A DNA stretch of 20,499 nt. Origin: a virus. Position 1 is the first letter of the stretch; each line of letters opens with the position of its first letter. The DNA lies in IMG/VR virus record IMGVR_UViG_3300001589_000268, positions 1 to 20,499 of that record; one strand, written 5' to 3'. Both the position numbers and the translations under genes were made by a program. Positions 20,489 to 20,499 of this stretch are shown piece after piece. The notes beneath the pieces are model-generated. The model was given only the letters and a program-made list of their open reading frames with translations. It was not told where the DNA came from and did not search any database.

Positions 20489-20499
20489 TTTAATTCATC
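20485..20499 (-). CDS. possible 3' end of a further - strand gene (cut by window)
   Basis: The four codons GAT GAA TTA AAA are followed by TGA overlapping the next ATG (ATGA), the same coupling seen elsewhere in this block. Only the last four residues would be in the window, so the support is the coupling pattern alone. Confidence 0.3.
   Translation of the reverse strand, partial: DELK

Overview
This window looks like part of a compact, AT-rich phage genome, most likely a lytic marine podovirus-like phage. The evidence is the gene content (virion, ejection and recombination genes with no bacterial housekeeping genes), the very tight packing (many starts and stops fused as ATGA or TAATG), the clean split into two opposing gene blocks, and many very small proteins. 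An HMO-2011-type or pelagiphage-type relative is possible, but that is an impression from memory. The host cannot be named from this sequence. Many starts have clear Shine-Dalgarno sequences (AGGAG, GGAGA), so a Gram-negative bacterial host is plausible.

Positions 1-13292 are read on the + strand and form the late block. It opens with the 3' end of an unknown gene. A 2.5 kb run of twelve mostly tiny genes follows: one VanZ-like membrane protein, at least five other single-TM proteins (candidate holin or lysis functions), one CxxC/CxxC mini-protein, and three consecutive Lys/Arg-rich proteins. Two of those three resemble families I remember as DUF6321 and DUF5872. Next come five large genes, probably all virion components: a 901-aa tail protein of beta-propeller type, a 236-aa tail-associated protein with a beta-rich C-terminus, and 428-, 559- and 1335-aa proteins that look like the ejected internal virion set.

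Positions 13289-20499 are read on the - strand and form the DNA-metabolism block, transcribed from right to left. From the right it holds several small unknown genes, a zinc-ribbon protein, a RuvC-like resolvase, an HNH endonuclease, a Cas4-like Fe-S PD-(D/E)XK nuclease, a conserved operon protein, a probable ssDNA-binding-like protein, a second PD-(D/E)XK nuclease and small accessory genes. The set suggests recombination-dependent replication, junction processing and DNA repair. There is one clear intrinsic terminator, at 13887-13902 (- strand). Two more small genes lie beyond it.

The two blocks meet tail to tail with overlapping stop codons (13289-13292) and no terminator between them.

The most interesting leftovers are three things. 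First, the few gaps of the - strand block hold inverted repeats: a 10-bp perfect pair enclosing two smaller hairpins at 16614-16699, an 8-bp perfect pair with the same 66-nt spacing at 14160-14241, and a bulged hairpin at 18023-18059. Second, an A7 run near 1035 could shift the 107-aa membrane protein into a downstream open frame that ends exactly at the next start codon. Third, there are several small genes under 50 codons, whose coupled starts and stops fill nearly every apparent gap. I saw no CRISPR array, tRNA, rRNA or insertion sequence.
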